Of a DNA stretch of 64,000 bases, positions 45,119 through 58,440 are shown in pieces. Source of the DNA: Lunularia cruciata (Eukaryota > Streptophyta > Marchantiopsida > Lunulariales > Lunulariaceae); assembly GCA_948567375.1 (NCBI GenBank), contig OX419755.1, positions 26,169,001 through 26,233,000 of the forward strand. Reading direction: 5' to 3'. The stretch's first letter is position 1. Each line of letters opens with the position of its first letter. A program made the position numbers and the translations under genes. The notes under the pieces were generated by a model. That model did not search any database, was not told where the DNA came from, and saw only the letters and a list, made by a program, of their open reading frames with translations.

Positions 45119-47450
45119 GTATCCCCCATCATAGTTGTACACAAAAAGAAGACATGAAAAAATAGAGTATGCCAAGACTTCTAAAAGCTAAATGCAACTA
45201 TGAAGAAGTACCATCATCCCATATCATCTACCAAAGCTATTTTAGATCAAGTTATAGGGAATGAGTGGTATAGTTTTTTTCTAAATGGTTTTTCAAGATA
45301 TAACTAAGTCTTTATTTGGAAAGAAGACGAGGACAAGACTACCTTCACCACTCATTGGAAAACTTACCCTTATAATCAATTGCTATTTGGCTTGTGTAAT
45401 GCACTTAAATTTTTTTTGGCAAATGATGATAGCTATTTTAAAAGAGTACTTATGGAAGTTTGTGAAAATCTTTATTGAGATTTTTGTGTTTTTGGCCAAA
45501 GGGAAAACCATCTCATCTTTTTGAGGAAGATATTAGAGAGATGTTTCATTATAGGGTTGTTAGTGTACTTGAAGAAATATTTCTTTGCAATGACAAAAGG
45601 TATCCTACTTGGCCACCAAGTTCCAAGACAAAGAGTGGAAGTGGATGCATAGAAGTTAAAGGTGATATAAGCCTTAGAAGCTCCAAAGGCCCTGAGGGGA
45701 TTTTGAGTTTTTTTTAGACATGTGAGGTACTACCAAAGGTTCATCACCAATTATGGAGTTTTGGTAGCTCTCCTTACAAAATTCTTGAAGAATTCCAAGG
45801 AGTAGAGTGGATAAAAAGCAAGATGAAGCCTTTGTTGCATTGAATTTTTTTTGGTAGAAGCTCCAGTAATGTGAGCCCCTATTTGAAACTAAACCTTCCA
45901 TGTTTATATGAACACTCCCTCCATAGGTATAGGAGTAGTACTCAGCCAAAAAGAGAATAGGAAAGTCTACCCCATCTACTTTGCAAGAAGGAAATTTTCA
46001 AAGGAAGAGAAGAAGTACACCACTACCAAACAAAAAGCACTTACAATGGTATATGCTTGCAAAAATTTTTGCCACTATTTGAGTTTGTCTTTTATGTTGA
46101 TCATTACTCAATGCAACATTTGGTGAAGAAGACAAACTTATGATGGAAAATTGTGAGGAGGATACTATTATCCAAAGAGTTCACCTATATAGTGCAGGTG
46201 AAGAAGGGAGTACAACATAAGAATGTGGATTTCTTATTCAACTCAAGATCAAAGTTCAAGATGAAAACTTGAACAACAATTTCTTGGATGAAGAATTGTT
46301 CTAAATTTCTACAACAAAGAGCACTTGGTATTTGGTGGATTACCAATACCTTTATACTTTACAATAACCCAACAAGATGGATCCAAAGTTGCAATTAGTG
46401 TTTCTTCACCATATGGATCCATGCTAGCTGAAGGGGAGCATTCTATTCAAAATAGTGTGGCGATAAAGTACTTTGATGTTGATTGGAGTCATATAAAGTA
46501 AGAGGAGTAATCCAAGCCTTGAAAGTAGAGGCTGCAAGAGGCCACTTTGCCTTGAAGAAGATCTTGGCAATTGAAACCTTATGGTTGAAAATATATAAAG
46601 ATGTGCACAAACATATTAAGAGTTGCAATGCATGCCAATGGATTGGGAGATAAACACCAATCATCCACCCTATCTTAACCTTTGTGTCATTAAAGAATTG
46701 AGAAAATAGATTTTTGTGGGACCAATCCAACTTGCTACAAAACATACACAAAGAAGGTACATTATGGTTTGCATCAACTATGCCACAAAGATGGTTGAGG
46801 TCAAGGCTACTTAGAAGAATGATGTTGATACCATTGTAGAATTTTTCTTTTGCAACATTATCTCCTCTTAGAACTAGTTAGTAATAGAGGAGTTTACTTT
46901 CCAAATGACTTGATGGAATCTCTCATAGAGTATTTTCTGATCAAGCATCAAAAGACCACTCCTTACAGCCCAAAGGTGAATGGCTTGATATAAAAGTGAA
47001 TGGAATTTTGTGCAAAATTTCAAGAAGAGAACCATCAATTATTCTTGTGATTTGGATACAAAATTAACTATGGCATTATGGGCCTACAGCACCACTAAAT
47101 TAGACTCCCTACTTCCTCCCATATGGCCTACACTCAATTCTGCCAATAGAGTTTGAGATGCCAACTTACCATATTTTTTTTGAGGACAAATATTGGAAGA
47201 AGAAAGCCAAAGCATTCAATTGGATCAACTAATGTTCTGGGATAGAAATATGATATCTAGCAAATGAATTAAGGCCACTCACTATGAAGGAAGGAGCAAA
47301 ATGAACAGAAGATCAAGTGCAACTAGCAAAAGGAGATGGATTAAAACAAAGTGTGGAGGACATAAAGGTGGAAGTGAATCACTTGGAAAGACATGACTCC
47401 AAGAGGTGGCATAGAACTTAACCTAAATAACTTCAGCTAGGAAGAAATTT
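45119..47450 (+). pseudogene. Family E RT, RNase H and integrase, heavily decayed
   Basis: Pieces on the plus strand: RT (KLNATMKKYHHP, about 45190-45225; FGLCNALKFFLAND, about 45388-45427), RNase H (AKKRIGKSTPS and TTKQKALTMVYACKNF, about 45945-46070), and integrase (ESRGCKRPLCLEE near 46530, CMPMDW near 46627-46645, VCINYATKMVEVKA near 46765-46806). No intact domain remains. The segment is followed by coiled-coil sequence similar to that at 17845-20200. Confidence 0.75.
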
Positions 47451-50400
47451 AGCCCAAAGTATAGTATGATAGAAGGCCTTTTCCATGGAGTACCTTTGGC
47501 TTGGATTCAATGGCACCCAAATTTTGTATAGATATTTGAATGTTTCATTGCTTGGTTAAAGAATTATACTTGAGGAGCATTTGATTTCAAGAAGGACTAT
47601 TTGCATTTGGCAAGGCTTTAGGTTGAAATTTATAGATCAATGGAATAATTTGCATGTGTGGACAAGTACCTCATCAAAAGTGTATGACAAAGATTTCTCA
47701 AGCACTATCCACACCCAAATGATTAAATAATGACCAAAGACTTTGCCTACAAAACCAAGTGGGCATTGTACACTTTCACTTTTTAGAGTAGAGATTAGAG
47801 TAAGCTTGAAGCTCAATTAAAAAATTTCTAAGTCTTCCAACCTTTGTAGAAGTTTCTACTTCCCATTATACTCATGTTTGCCTTAGTTTTTCACACTTCT
47901 TCCAAGAGTCAAGATAGTATTTGTCTAGAAATCCATGAGGAAGATCCCTAAAGCATTACTCACAAGATAAAGTAGAAAAAGGAGAGAACTATAGGGAGCT
48001 TGAGAAGAATCCACATAACTGGAGCAAAGAAGGAAATTCCTATAATTTAATGAAAGGATGGTACTTAGTGCATATGTAGGTGAGCCCCAAGTAATGACCA
48101 TCGACACAAAGTACACAAAAAATATTCTACCAATGATATCAAGGCCACCTTCACAAAGAAAGAGTAAGAACAATGGTTGAAGAGTAGGGAGTTACAAGGA
48201 TTTGGTCCAAAGGCCATGTTTGTTCAAGCAGAAACAAACAACTTAACTAACAAACAACTTGGAAAAGAGAACCACTACATGTATAAAAGAGAACCAATGA
48301 AGTAGATGAACATGTTCTATTTGCAAGTAATGATCCTCCATCAAAACTTCAAAGAAGATGGTAGAGTGACTTACCTAGGACCCTTTGCAATCCTCTACAT
48401 GGGTTTGACCTTGCTAATAAAGGAAGAAATGAAGTGGTTCTTGAGCTATTTTTAGCCTATTCAATATCTAGATCAAGGGAAAGACCATGATCAAGAAGTA
48501 CCAGGACATGGATGTAGAATTTGCAAAGATAGGGAAGTTTCTGCAAGAAGAAGAAGAAGAAGAAGAAGAAGAAGAAGAAGAAGAAGATCTTGCACCAACA
48601 ACCAAGAAGAAGAGATCTATTCCAACCAAGACCACAATCTCATCCAAGCAAGTCCAACAGACAATCCAAATAATAGATGTCTCCTTGGAAGAAGAAGAAG
48701 AAGAAGAAGAAGAAGAGTACAAAGAGGAAGAAGAAGGAGAGGGATTGTCCACCCTCCAAGAATCAAGAACAAAATTGAACAAAGGAGGAGAGCTATAGCA
48801 AGATTCACTATTGGCCATGAATCTAAAGCCAAGCAAATAATGGGTGAATTCCCCCAAAGATAAAGGAGAAACTTCCTATTGTCTCTAAGCACCTCCCAAT
48901 CCTATCCAAAACCCAATGTCCTTGAACCAAGACCAAAAGGAGAGGAGATCCATATGGAGATAGAAATTGTGTACCATAAGAGAACCAATCAATATTGAAA
49001 CCAAAATTCTTGATTGACCCAAAGCCCAATGCTTTCCTCTATTGAAAATAATTGTAAAAGAAGGAGCCAAAGCACCTTAAGGAACTTTGGTGCATAAAGG
49101 AGAAGGAGTACACTTTATCATCCATTTGGTGGAAGCAATGTTACAATTTATGGAGCTACTTCTTCCCCAATACCAAGATGAATACCTAGACACAACCAAT
49201 TATACAACATTAGTGAGACAAATAAACAAGGAGTTGTACAAAAAGAAGGCTACCAAAGCAAAGATAAAGGATGAAGTAGCCAAGTTTGCAACCTTTACAA
49301 AGAAGTAGCTAAGAAGTTGAATGCATTGATCCAAGACCTTTACAAGGAACAAAGACAAAATGCCTCCTTCACTATGCATCAACAAGAGAAGTACAAAGAA
49401 TTAAGGCAAGTGTACATAGAGTTATGACAATTACAAATGGAGAAGGACATTTAGCTAAAGTACAAAGACAAGCTATGAGCAAGGGATGAAGAGGTAATTA
49501 GCATTTGCTCCAAATTGGAGAATGCCAAGGTGAGAATTGTCACTCTTGATCTACAAATGACCAAATACTAAAAGGAAGTTTAGTTAGAGCAATGGAGTAC
49601 AACCTCAAGAAGAAGAAGGTTTATCAAGAATTAGATCACCCTTGACTATTAGAAGAAGTAAAGAAGGAAGTGGTCATCTTGAACCAACATTTGAAGGAAG
49701 AGAGTGCAAAGGCCATCCAGCAATTGAAGGAGGTGTGTGATCAATTTGTAGCCATGATGAAAGAAGAAGCCAAAGGGAAGGTCTTGAAGGCAAAGATACA
49801 CAAATTGAAGTTATAGGTTTAGCACTTAAAAGGGAAGACATGTGATGAGGAGTGCCTAGACCAGTTGGAAATTTGACTTAAGGAGCATTCAAAAAAGATG
49901 ACACTTAACTATTATGCATAACCAAATACTTAAAGTGGACTACAGAATGGTTCAACATACTTAGAAGTAAAGTTAATTGCCCAAAATTAGAGCTTCTAAC
50001 CAAAGATACTCCCCATGAGTGTAGTCTCTTAATAGCCAAAGTTCAAGAGAACAACAAATACCTTTGGCCTTGTGTATAATTTTTAGGAAGAAGGACTTTA
50101 GCCTTGCATCTCAACTTTAGGAAGAATTCCTTTGGCCTTGTATATAGTTTCTTGGAGGAAGGACTTTTGCTACATATAGAATCCTTTGGCTGGGTACCAC
50201 TTTGGAATAGTGTAATTCAAATTAACTCAGAAGACTACTTGACACCTTCCCTAACAAGTGAGAAGCTTAATTAGTTTAAAGAAGATTAAGATAAGATAAG
50301 AATAGCATCCCAAGTATGTGATGTAGTATTTTGTAGAAGATTACAACGTCACCTCCCTAAAGTAGCTTTAGGACATAGTAGCATTGTATTTAAGGATTTT

Positions 50401-51491
50401 GCCTAATAATCTACAAGTTTACTTTTCCATGCAACTTTAACACAAAGTTCAATTATTTGAAGTCTATTATTGCTTTGCCTTGAATGTTAGAAGGGGTTCT
50501 ATGCCAAAGTACATGTAAGGAATTTTGCCAAAAAAACCACAAGCGCTCAAGTACAAAATTGATAGATTTAAAATTGATCAATATGTCTAATTCTTGAAGA
50601 TTCTGAAGAAGCAAAATAATGCATATAGGAATCCATTTGGTTTGGAGCCTTACTAGAACCGTGTGATCAACAAAGCAAGGGCATTTGGTAGGCAAGAAGA
50701 CTCCTTTGGGTTGTGCCCTTTGGGAAGGTAGTATATGCCTCTATGGTTGTCTTTCTAGATAGGAAATGAAGAAATTGTGACTAGTCACACTTCCACACAA
50801 ATTATGGCTATTTTGGTTTTTGAGATATTTCAAAAATTTTGAGGTTTTTCAACTCCATATTTTTTAAGTATATAATGAAATGACTCTTATTTAATTCTTT
50901 GCTTTTGGTTTCTATATTTAGTTTGTGCTTGTCCACTTTACTCTCACTGCACAACATTGCAAAATCATTTATTGATATATGAAGGATTTAGAGCATCTTT
51001 ATCTTTGGGGAAGCAACACCTTGATTAAAAATGCCATAAATAGAATTAAAAGTAAAATTAATCATAAAAAAGAAAAATTTTTGCTTATCATGTCTGCTTT
51101 ATGATTTGATATAAATAATAGTGCTATTTTTTAATATGAACTTGATTGTAAAATTACTCCTTCTTAGAGCTTGAAAAGGCAATATGTAGCCTACCTACAT
51201 CAACAAAAAGCAAGTTAAGACTCTCTTGAAAATTTAATGTTTACTTGATTTACAAATTTTATTTTACATATTTACTATAAATGTGTAATAATGCTTAAAT
51301 TTTCTCCTATGAATGCATCTATATATTTGGTTTGCATCATATAGAATACATACATTCAACTAAGAGTATTTATATGTTTAAAGGAAGTATCATGCACTTA
51401 AATTTTGGAAATGAAAATTATATATATAACAAGCTATGCATATCTTGATTATTTATAATATATTATGCCTATATAAGATTTAATTCATATA
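47451..51491 (+). pseudogene. Family E 3' region with glutamate-rich coiled-coil frames
   Basis: Downstream of integrase remains. An open frame 48487-48798 (103 codons) holds two runs of 13 and about 10 glutamates, coded by GAA/GAG arrays at about 48545-48587 and 48688-48720, separated by KKKRSIPTKTTISSKQVQQT. Charged frames follow at 49087-49308 and about 49560-49860 (QFVAMMKEEAKGKVLKAKI). About 50220-50470 resembles LTR promoter DNA (TGTATTTAAGGATTTTG). 50480-51491 is AT-rich with no gene. I do not recognise the protein family. Confidence 0.5.
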
Positions 51492-52638
51492 TGTTGGCGG
51501 GAAAGTCTAGTCCCAAAGTGGGGGATAGGGAATATTATGGGAGAAGGGAAGTGAGTACAGTCCTTTCATGGCTGGCCGTTTACTTAGCATGGGGAGGAGG
51601 TGTAGACAAGATTCCCATAGTGGTTTTTAATTCTACTCAAGTACAAGAAAATCCAGAGACACTCACCCTCAGAGATAACTATCAAGTTTGTCATAACTAC
51701 AAGCTCTTTTACCACCTTGGTATAGTCCTTTGTGCCTTTCTTTTGTGGAGTAGTACTTAGCAAGTCTCTTATACACCTTCCTGCTTAGATAAGTAGGTGC
51801 AATGAATACGTGAGAGGCACCAATCCACAACACAACATACATGACTAAATAGGAATTACACTTATACCTTATCATTCATAAAATGCAAGTAGAATAATGG
51901 TTTTTTCATTACCCTTGGATACTTAGATCCTCAAGCCAAATATCAATAATACAACCTCAATATAGGGTAAATTTTGGTTCCCATAGCCACAATGATACTC
52001 TTGCCCTTATCCATAGGTGAGCAAAAAGGTTACAAGAGATAACTGAATCTATCTTTGCAAGAATCTCTTATCATGGACTCTTGGTTGGAAGATTACTCTC
52101 TAAGGGAAGGGGAAGGGGAAGGGGAAGGAAAAGGTGGAGGGACAAACAATCCACTTAAATAGCTACTCTAACCATAAGAAGAATTTTCTATCCATCCTAA
52201 TCACTTCTCTACCTATGGCCACTACCTCTTTTGCATGCTTGCACCATAAATGCCAACTAGCTCTCCTTGCTTAGATGTTCCTAGCCTAGATGAAAATACT
52301 CTGATTTATTGTTAGAGGGCCACTTAAGTCTTAATTACTACCTACCTCTTTTGCTTTAATAACTACTTACCTACCTCTTACCTCTATAATTACTACCTAC
52401 CTATTTTTTCTATAATACTTCTAGAAAGATATGCATATACTTCTTTAATTGGATAGCCCATAGAGGAATATACCATAACACTTCTTTCTTTCTCTTGCAT
52501 TTGGACTTAGTCTGCCCATAGAGGTCTTATCTTGCAGCCCCTTACATAACATCCTACAATCCTTCACTATCTTGCATTTTTGTACCATCCCATAAATGGT
52601 TTCTCACCCTTAGACTTGGTAAATTTGCCTTGACAACA
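51492..52638 (-). repeat. Family D-type LTR, second copy
   Basis: 1147 bases with inverted termini TGTTG...CAACA. It aligns with 16794-17844 by the blocks GGAAAGTCTAGTCCCAAAGTG, GAGGTGTAGA and TTATCATGGACTCTTGGTTGG. Flanks (atata, caacc) do not match, so it is not a clean solo LTR. No primer site lies on its left, so in minus orientation it would be a 3' LTR whose interior is to the right. A GGGAA minisatellite-like run is at 52105-52131. Confidence 0.75.
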
Positions 52639-55326
52639 CAACCCTCTAGTAAGTCCTTGCACTTTGGGCAAAACTCTAATTGCTACCTCTTATTTTTGCC
52701 CTTTTTGGCACAAGGAAAGAACTAGGACCTCATCTAATACAGTTTGCTTGTAGGATCTTTCTTGGTAATCCTTGAAGATGGTGTTATGTACATCAATGAA
52801 CCCATCCATATGTGCCAACTCCAAGGTCCTACCTAGCTGAAAAACTCACATATTAGCTTGTTGCACAAGGTACATGACAGTGATATTTTTTATATTATGT
52901 CAAAAGGGGTAAATGCACTTTCTTCTTTGTTGTCTTGGCCTAGACAATTGTACAATTGGTCTAGAGCCTTACAATAGCTACTTAATAGCTACTTAAACTC
53001 TACAGGATCCTAGGTAGTATATCATTGTTGCTAGCAATTCTCTAACATGCTTATGGTCTCCCTTTTTCTTGTAACCTCAAGCAAACTATGTAGTTTCTTT
53101 GCATAAGAGAAATGATGCATCTTGTACTTCCAAATCCAATCTATCCTTTAATTGCTCCCTCATGCCTATGGGAAGCAATTCCAATGATGTAGGAAGTCTT
53201 GTTGGTTCTATATTGGTGCATGTAGCAACACTTGGTGTGGGTCCTTGGAAGCTAAGGGACAGTCAACACAATAGGGTATTGGTAGGTACCATTAGTCCTA
53301 CATGGTTCTAGAACTGACCAAATATAAGAATGATATTTTCATGCCCAAGTATATAACAAAAATTCTCATACATTGTAATTGAAATCATGGGGCTTCTTAC
53401 TTGGATTCTCTAATCCATGTGGTAGGATATGGGAAGTTATTTCACTATGGGCTTGTTGGACTCAAGTACATACAAGACAATCACTACTTCATTCTCATTC
53501 TTTGAATTCTATGTCTTGCATGCTAGCATCTAAGTTGTATCCCATATCATGGCACTTGATCATGCAAGGATTGAGTTCCTCATAAGTGAGAGAGTATTAA
53601 AGCCCAATTGTTGTAGGTTTGTACCCACTTCTCTAAAATCACCAAGGATAAGTCTACTGATTGAGCAAAAATTGGTTTGGATTTTTGGTCCCAATTGCTC
53701 CAATGTACTATTCAATTTATGTATCACCATACTAATTGTTACATTTTGCAAATTTGGAATGGTATTGATGGTGGCATTGTAGGTAACTTGCAATCTAGTG
53801 TCTTGATGTATCCTTGCAATCTCTTGGTTGAAAATCCATGGAACCTTGATATATTCCCTTTTGGGACATAAGTGTGGTTTCAAGTCCAACCTTCAATCCA
53901 CCAACTTCAAGCATCAACTAAGTACCTCAAGGTGAAGTACATGAGACATATTGCTATATAAGTTATTTCATAGGGGTTTTCTAATTGGATATCTCCCTTA
54001 AGTATGGCTTCTACTAAAACACATCTTGTCCTCCCTCATTCCCAAAACTCAATCCCATATGCCCACAATATAGCAAATGGTTCTATCATGAATTTGCTCA
54101 TAGCATCAGATGTCAATTGACTGCTACTCCAATAATGAGGAGGGCAAGGTCAACATGGTCAATTTGTTCCACCAATGTGAAGACCAATGTTTCTTGTTGT
54201 AATTGCATGAAGGTGGTGAATATCTTAGTTTGGATACGCTACATAAGATTTGGTCTGGGCAAGAAGGGATACCAAGTCAAGTGGTCCTTATCCACTCAAC
54301 AATATGTTGTAGCTGCCTCCTTGACTTTGTTGACATTGATGAGTCCTAGCTCTTGAAGTATCATGAACAATGGCAGAGTGGTAACTGCTATAGAGTTATA
54401 GGTAGACCCATGGTTGGGAGGAAAAACTAAACATGACCAATCTTGGAAGTCATGTGGATCCTACGGGACTTGCTTGGCAAACTCTGGTGGTGGAGCCATT
54501 CTTGTCTGGATGCTTACATTGCCATCATTGCCATCATTGCCCATGCATAGCTTTCTAACCCATTTATATCTTGCATCTTTGGAGCAAACCATACCTTCTT
54601 GATTGGGTCTTGGGGTTTTGGAGCTTGCAAGGCAATCATGAATTGCAAGAATTCATCTTCTAAGATGGCCATTCTTTTTGCTCGCTACTTGAGCAATTTT
54701 TCTACCTCTAGGGATGTTTCTTCTCCTTCTTTCCCTGTTGTCCCACAAGTCAAGGCCTCATGGAGCTCCCTCTCTTTGTCTACTCCCACTAATTGGAGAC
54801 TTGGGCTCCCAACCATGTTCTTGCTTCTAGAGTCACTTCCCTTCTACAACCCAAAGCTATGGTCAATAGACCATACCTTTGGGTACCATAACATCTCCCA
54901 ACTCTTGATGTGGTTCCCACAATTCTTAGGGACTTATCTTGCTCATCCTTTCCATGAGTGGATCCCAAATGGTGAACTCCTTCTATGTAACTAGAGGATC
55001 CTCTTCTTGCACCAGTTCCAACGCATCCACTATATGAGTGGTCTCCATTGTGCTGCTCATATTTTGATATTTGTTGATGATCACCCTTCTTTGGCTTGCA
55101 ATCTTGTTGTTCTAACTTGTGGAGACTCAAGGTTACTTGTGCCGGCACTTTTTTTGCCTTCTTATGGTGACCTTATCTTCCCCATAGCTTCAATTCTTAT
55201 GGAGTCCTTATTGGTCTCTAAGGACTTTGGAGGCTAGAAAGTACTTCCCATACCTTCTCTCTATATAGGGCTTCCTCTTGTAACTTCTTCCTGGATGAGA
55301 CCGCTTCCAATAGTTTCTTCTTGTAC
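52639..55326 (-). pseudogene. Unidentified minus-strand retroelement interior
   Basis: Minus-strand open pieces include 53560-53889, with a heptad-like NVTISMVIHKLNSTLEQLG stretch, and 54789-55148, which is Gly/Ser/Arg-rich. Neither shows a motif I can assign. The sequence ends at the family B element with target gtac and resumes at 63024, where a coiled-coil frame continues on the minus strand. Position next to the D-type LTR suggests it is the 3' part of that element. A (CATTGC)n run lies near 54520-54545. Confidence 0.4.
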
Positions 55327-56001
55327 TATAATACTTATTTATGCATGTATGTGCTATTTGGTTTGATATTATAAGTACTTGAGAGATATTATTTATATTG
55401 AGATAAAAGATGGTTTTATAATAGTTATGATTAGCTAAAGTTAATCATAACTAAGATAGAAGGGACCTTAATTTAGAGGAGGTGGAAAAGATGAGCACCA
55501 CTATTTTGGATTCTAGTGTATTGACTTGAATGTATTCTTAGGTGTTTGGCTTGGAGGAAAGAGTTGAGAACTCTTAGACCCACAAGCCTTTTGCTTCAGA
55601 TTCCTCTATAGTCCAAGAGTAGCCCACGTGAAGGAATTCTTGACTTAGTAGTTGGGTCAAGATAAGACCACATGCTTAGGAGAATATTCCCATAAGTATG
55701 GATATTCCTTTAGACTTTTGATTTTATTTGATTTTTAGCCTAGTAACTTGAGTAATTACTAACTTTGGTGCATAATTATTTCACAAGTATATAAACTAGG
55801 GGTGAAGAGGTACTCATCATCCTTTCATTTGCAACTCTCTTTCTCTCACATTGAGTTCTCTAATGAGCAATGGTTTGAGTCTTGGAATGTTAGCCTTTGG
55901 AGGAGTATGATGGAGTTGGGGTTTATTGCCTTCTTAGTCCATGGTACCCTACCATAATAGCCATAAGAGGTTCATCTTGAGTGAAAGACAAGTGGCTCAC
56001 A
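55327..56001 (+). repeat. 5' LTR of complete family B element
   Basis: Starts TATAATACTTATTTATGC (ancestral TGTAACAC), ends GTGGCTCACA, 675 bases. It includes CAAGTATATAAACTAGGGG (about 55783-55801), a likely TATA box. Confidence 0.88.
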
Positions 56002-56005
56002 TTTT

Positions 56006-56016
56006 TGGTTCCATTG
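56006..56016 (+). promoter_or_regulatory. Primer binding site of complete family B element
   Basis: TGGTTCCATTG lies 5 bases after the LTR end, similar to TGGCGCCGTTG of Athila/Tat elements. It is decayed beyond the first half. Confidence 0.55.
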
Positions 56017-56726
56017 ATCTCTCTAGAAGGCAAGATAATGTTTTGAGTATAATTTTATATTAGACACAAGGATGCTATGAGAACACACTTGGAGAGAACA
56101 TAAGGGAAAGAGAGTGCTTTATAGAACTTGGACCCATTTTTATACCTTATAGTTCATTGTGATGTTTTGAGGTGATATTGTACATATTATACACAAGAGA
56201 GATTTTGGAGAGATTGTGTGACGTTGATTCTAGATTTTGGAGATTACGGTGATTTTGAGCAAAACCTCAAGTTTGAGATCTAGAATTGAAATTTTCACAT
56301 AAGATAGCTTGGATTATGGTCAGGCAGGACACTTGAAATGATTATAATGGCTAATACAAACATTGAGCTAGAAGTTTTGGAAGGCGGTAGGGTAAATTGT
56401 TCCCACAAACTACATGCTCTCTGGTATTTTATACAGAGTTTGCCATTTCTTCATGTTTTATTGGATTGTTCTGAAAATTTTCAAGAAAATTAAGTGCAGA
56501 GTATTCTACCTTTTGACCTAAGAATTAGAGAAAGATTTTTATTTTGCAAGAAATTATGAGGTCTTAAAGCAAGGGAGTGGTTTTCCAACCAAATTTGAAA
56601 TATGTGTGTTGAAAAGAAAGATGCCTAGGGCAAATGGCTTCATGAAAAGATCTAAAAATTTTCAAGGAAGAATGCCCAAGGGTGTTTACCAGGTGTGAAA
56701 TTTTTTGAAGTACTAGGACATACCAA

Positions 56727-57318
56727 TTGAGAGACTTTAACGACATTGTGAGAAGGAGTCAATTCTTGAGAGTTGAGATTTCATACATGAGGAGTGTGAG
56801 AGCAACCAAAAGCATGTTTGAGTTTTACACTCATCTTGGGAAAATAGAGGGTCACGAAGAGTGGAAGTTGAGGCTATGCAAGATTCCCCAAGGGTTTGAG
56901 GTGATTGTAGGTGTTGATTTGAGGAAAAGAGAGTTTCTGGTAGAATTTAAAGAGTGTTAAGAGGATCCAAAAACATACACTACTTGGAGGAAAGAGTGAT
57001 TCTAAGTGCTTTTTATGTAGAGAGAAGGGACATAAGTCAATATTATGTCCATTGAACTTTGAGAGCAAGAGATTGAGGGAAAGGAAAGTCTTACTTGACT
57101 TGGGATTGCATATTGGACCTTCTTCACCAAGATTGGGAGGGAGAAGATCTAAGACCAAGGAGTTGTGTGAGGTTTGTAGGGTGGAAGGACTTCCAAAAGA
57201 ACATGAATGTAGTGGAGTAATAGCACTTTTTGGAGACTTTGGTGAAAGATATTGGAGAGAGAATCTTAGCACAACTATAGAGAAAGTACCACTTTCATCA
57301 ACTAGTTCTCAAGATTAG
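56727..57318 (+). pseudogene. Family B upstream ORF with its own CCHC knuckle
   Basis: Ahead of the canonical gag lies a separate coding stretch: EEWKLRLCKIPQGFEVIVG (about 56850-56910), then an exact C-X2-C-X4-H-X4-C knuckle at 57007-57048 (CFLCREKGHKSILC), then an open frame 57052-57318 with KTKELCEVCRVEGLPKEHEC, a second Cys/His cluster. A shifted frame separates the two halves. Tat-lineage elements such as Ogre carry an extra ORF before gag, so this may be that ORF. Its function there is not established. The second copy (39862-41640) shows the same order. Confidence 0.65.
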
Positions 57319-57539
57319 TGATGGAGATAATCTTTTAACTTATGGATAAAATATTCATGAAGGTTTGAGTAATATACACTCTACTTTTTGATCTTGGTAT
57401 AGAAATATTTGAGCAACCTGAACCTTTTGTGTTTCCTAAGGTGAATTACTCTCAAATAGTGTTAGTCTTGCATATACTCTATTAGTTATAGAGTGAGAGA
57501 GAAAAAAATAAAGAGAAAAGAAAGATTATGAGAGGCCAA

Positions 57540-58440
57540 GATGAAGAAAATTTTGGTTTTCTTTAGCAAGGATAGAGAAGATGTGGAGGTCTTTGTGAGA
57601 GACTTCAAGAGAGCTTTGCATAGGAAACAATGATAGAGGAAAAATGAGTGGGTCTCATTATTACCGGATTTTTTATAGGATGCAGCACTTACATTGTATG
57701 AGTCTGAATACCAAAAGAGAGAGAGGAGATATGGGCAAAAAGAGTCTTGGGAGAGTTGGACTTCATCATTCATTGAGAACTTTCTTCCAAATGAGAGTTA
57801 AAAAAGATTGATGAGAAAGGTTACCTTTCTCAAACAAGGAGATGGAGAGAAAGTGAGAGTTTATGTAGAAAGAGTAGAGAAGTTAGAGCTCAAATTTTGC
57901 ATAATGTTGAGGAAAGGTAGGGATGATGTAGAGACTACTATGATTGGCATAAGAGCCATTCTCACCAAGAATTTTGTGAGAGGGTTGAGACCAAATATTA
58001 GAAGCAAGGTGAGATATGAGAAACCTTCTTCCAAGGTTGAAGTTGTCAAGATTGGAATATGTATGGAAGAGAGTTTGGAAGGAGATGAGAGTGATTTGGT
58101 GGGTAAAGAGGATTGTGCATCCTCCTCAAGGTTACAAGTATGGAGGAGCTTTTGATACATTGGTGGTAAGGTTGCACCACAAGTAGTAGTTGCTCCAATT
58201 CTTGCACCTCTACCAAAAGATCCACTTCAAACCATCTTGCAAATCTCAAGATCAATATTGTGCAATTATGGGAGAAGCGAGAGGTGGATCAGAATGTGAG
58301 GAGAGGGCTTAGGAGTTATGGAAATTACCCATATAGAGGAGGCCAACTAAACAACAATTTCAATGATGAAAATTATTTTGGTTGTGGAAGAAGAGGTCAA
58401 GTCCAAAAGAATTGCCCAAATTCTACTTACCATGGAGAAA
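57540..58440 (+). pseudogene. Family B gag and damaged zinc knuckle
   Basis: DVEVFVRDFKRALHRKQ (about 57580-57630) starts the capsid core, ALTLYESEYQKRERR follows (about 57687-57731), and the clearest open part is 57808-58155 (VRVYVERVEKLELKFC, FVRGLRPNIRSKVRYEKP). The expected nucleocapsid knuckle reads YFGCGRRGQVQKNCP (about 58374-58418): the first Cys is Tyr and the His is Gln, so metal binding is lost. Confidence 0.85.

Noticed and set aside
48468-48892. Ser- and Leu-rich minus-strand ORFs
   Set aside because: They are antisense readings of the GAA/GAG glutamate arrays at 48545-48720.
52105-52131. GGGAA run as telomere-like repeat
   Set aside because: Unit and length do not fit the plant telomere repeat (TTTAGGG). 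It is a local simple repeat inside a D-type LTR.
51487-52643. Second D-type LTR as a clean solo LTR
   Set aside because: The flanking five bases (atata and caacc) do not match, so a solo insertion with target duplication is not supported.
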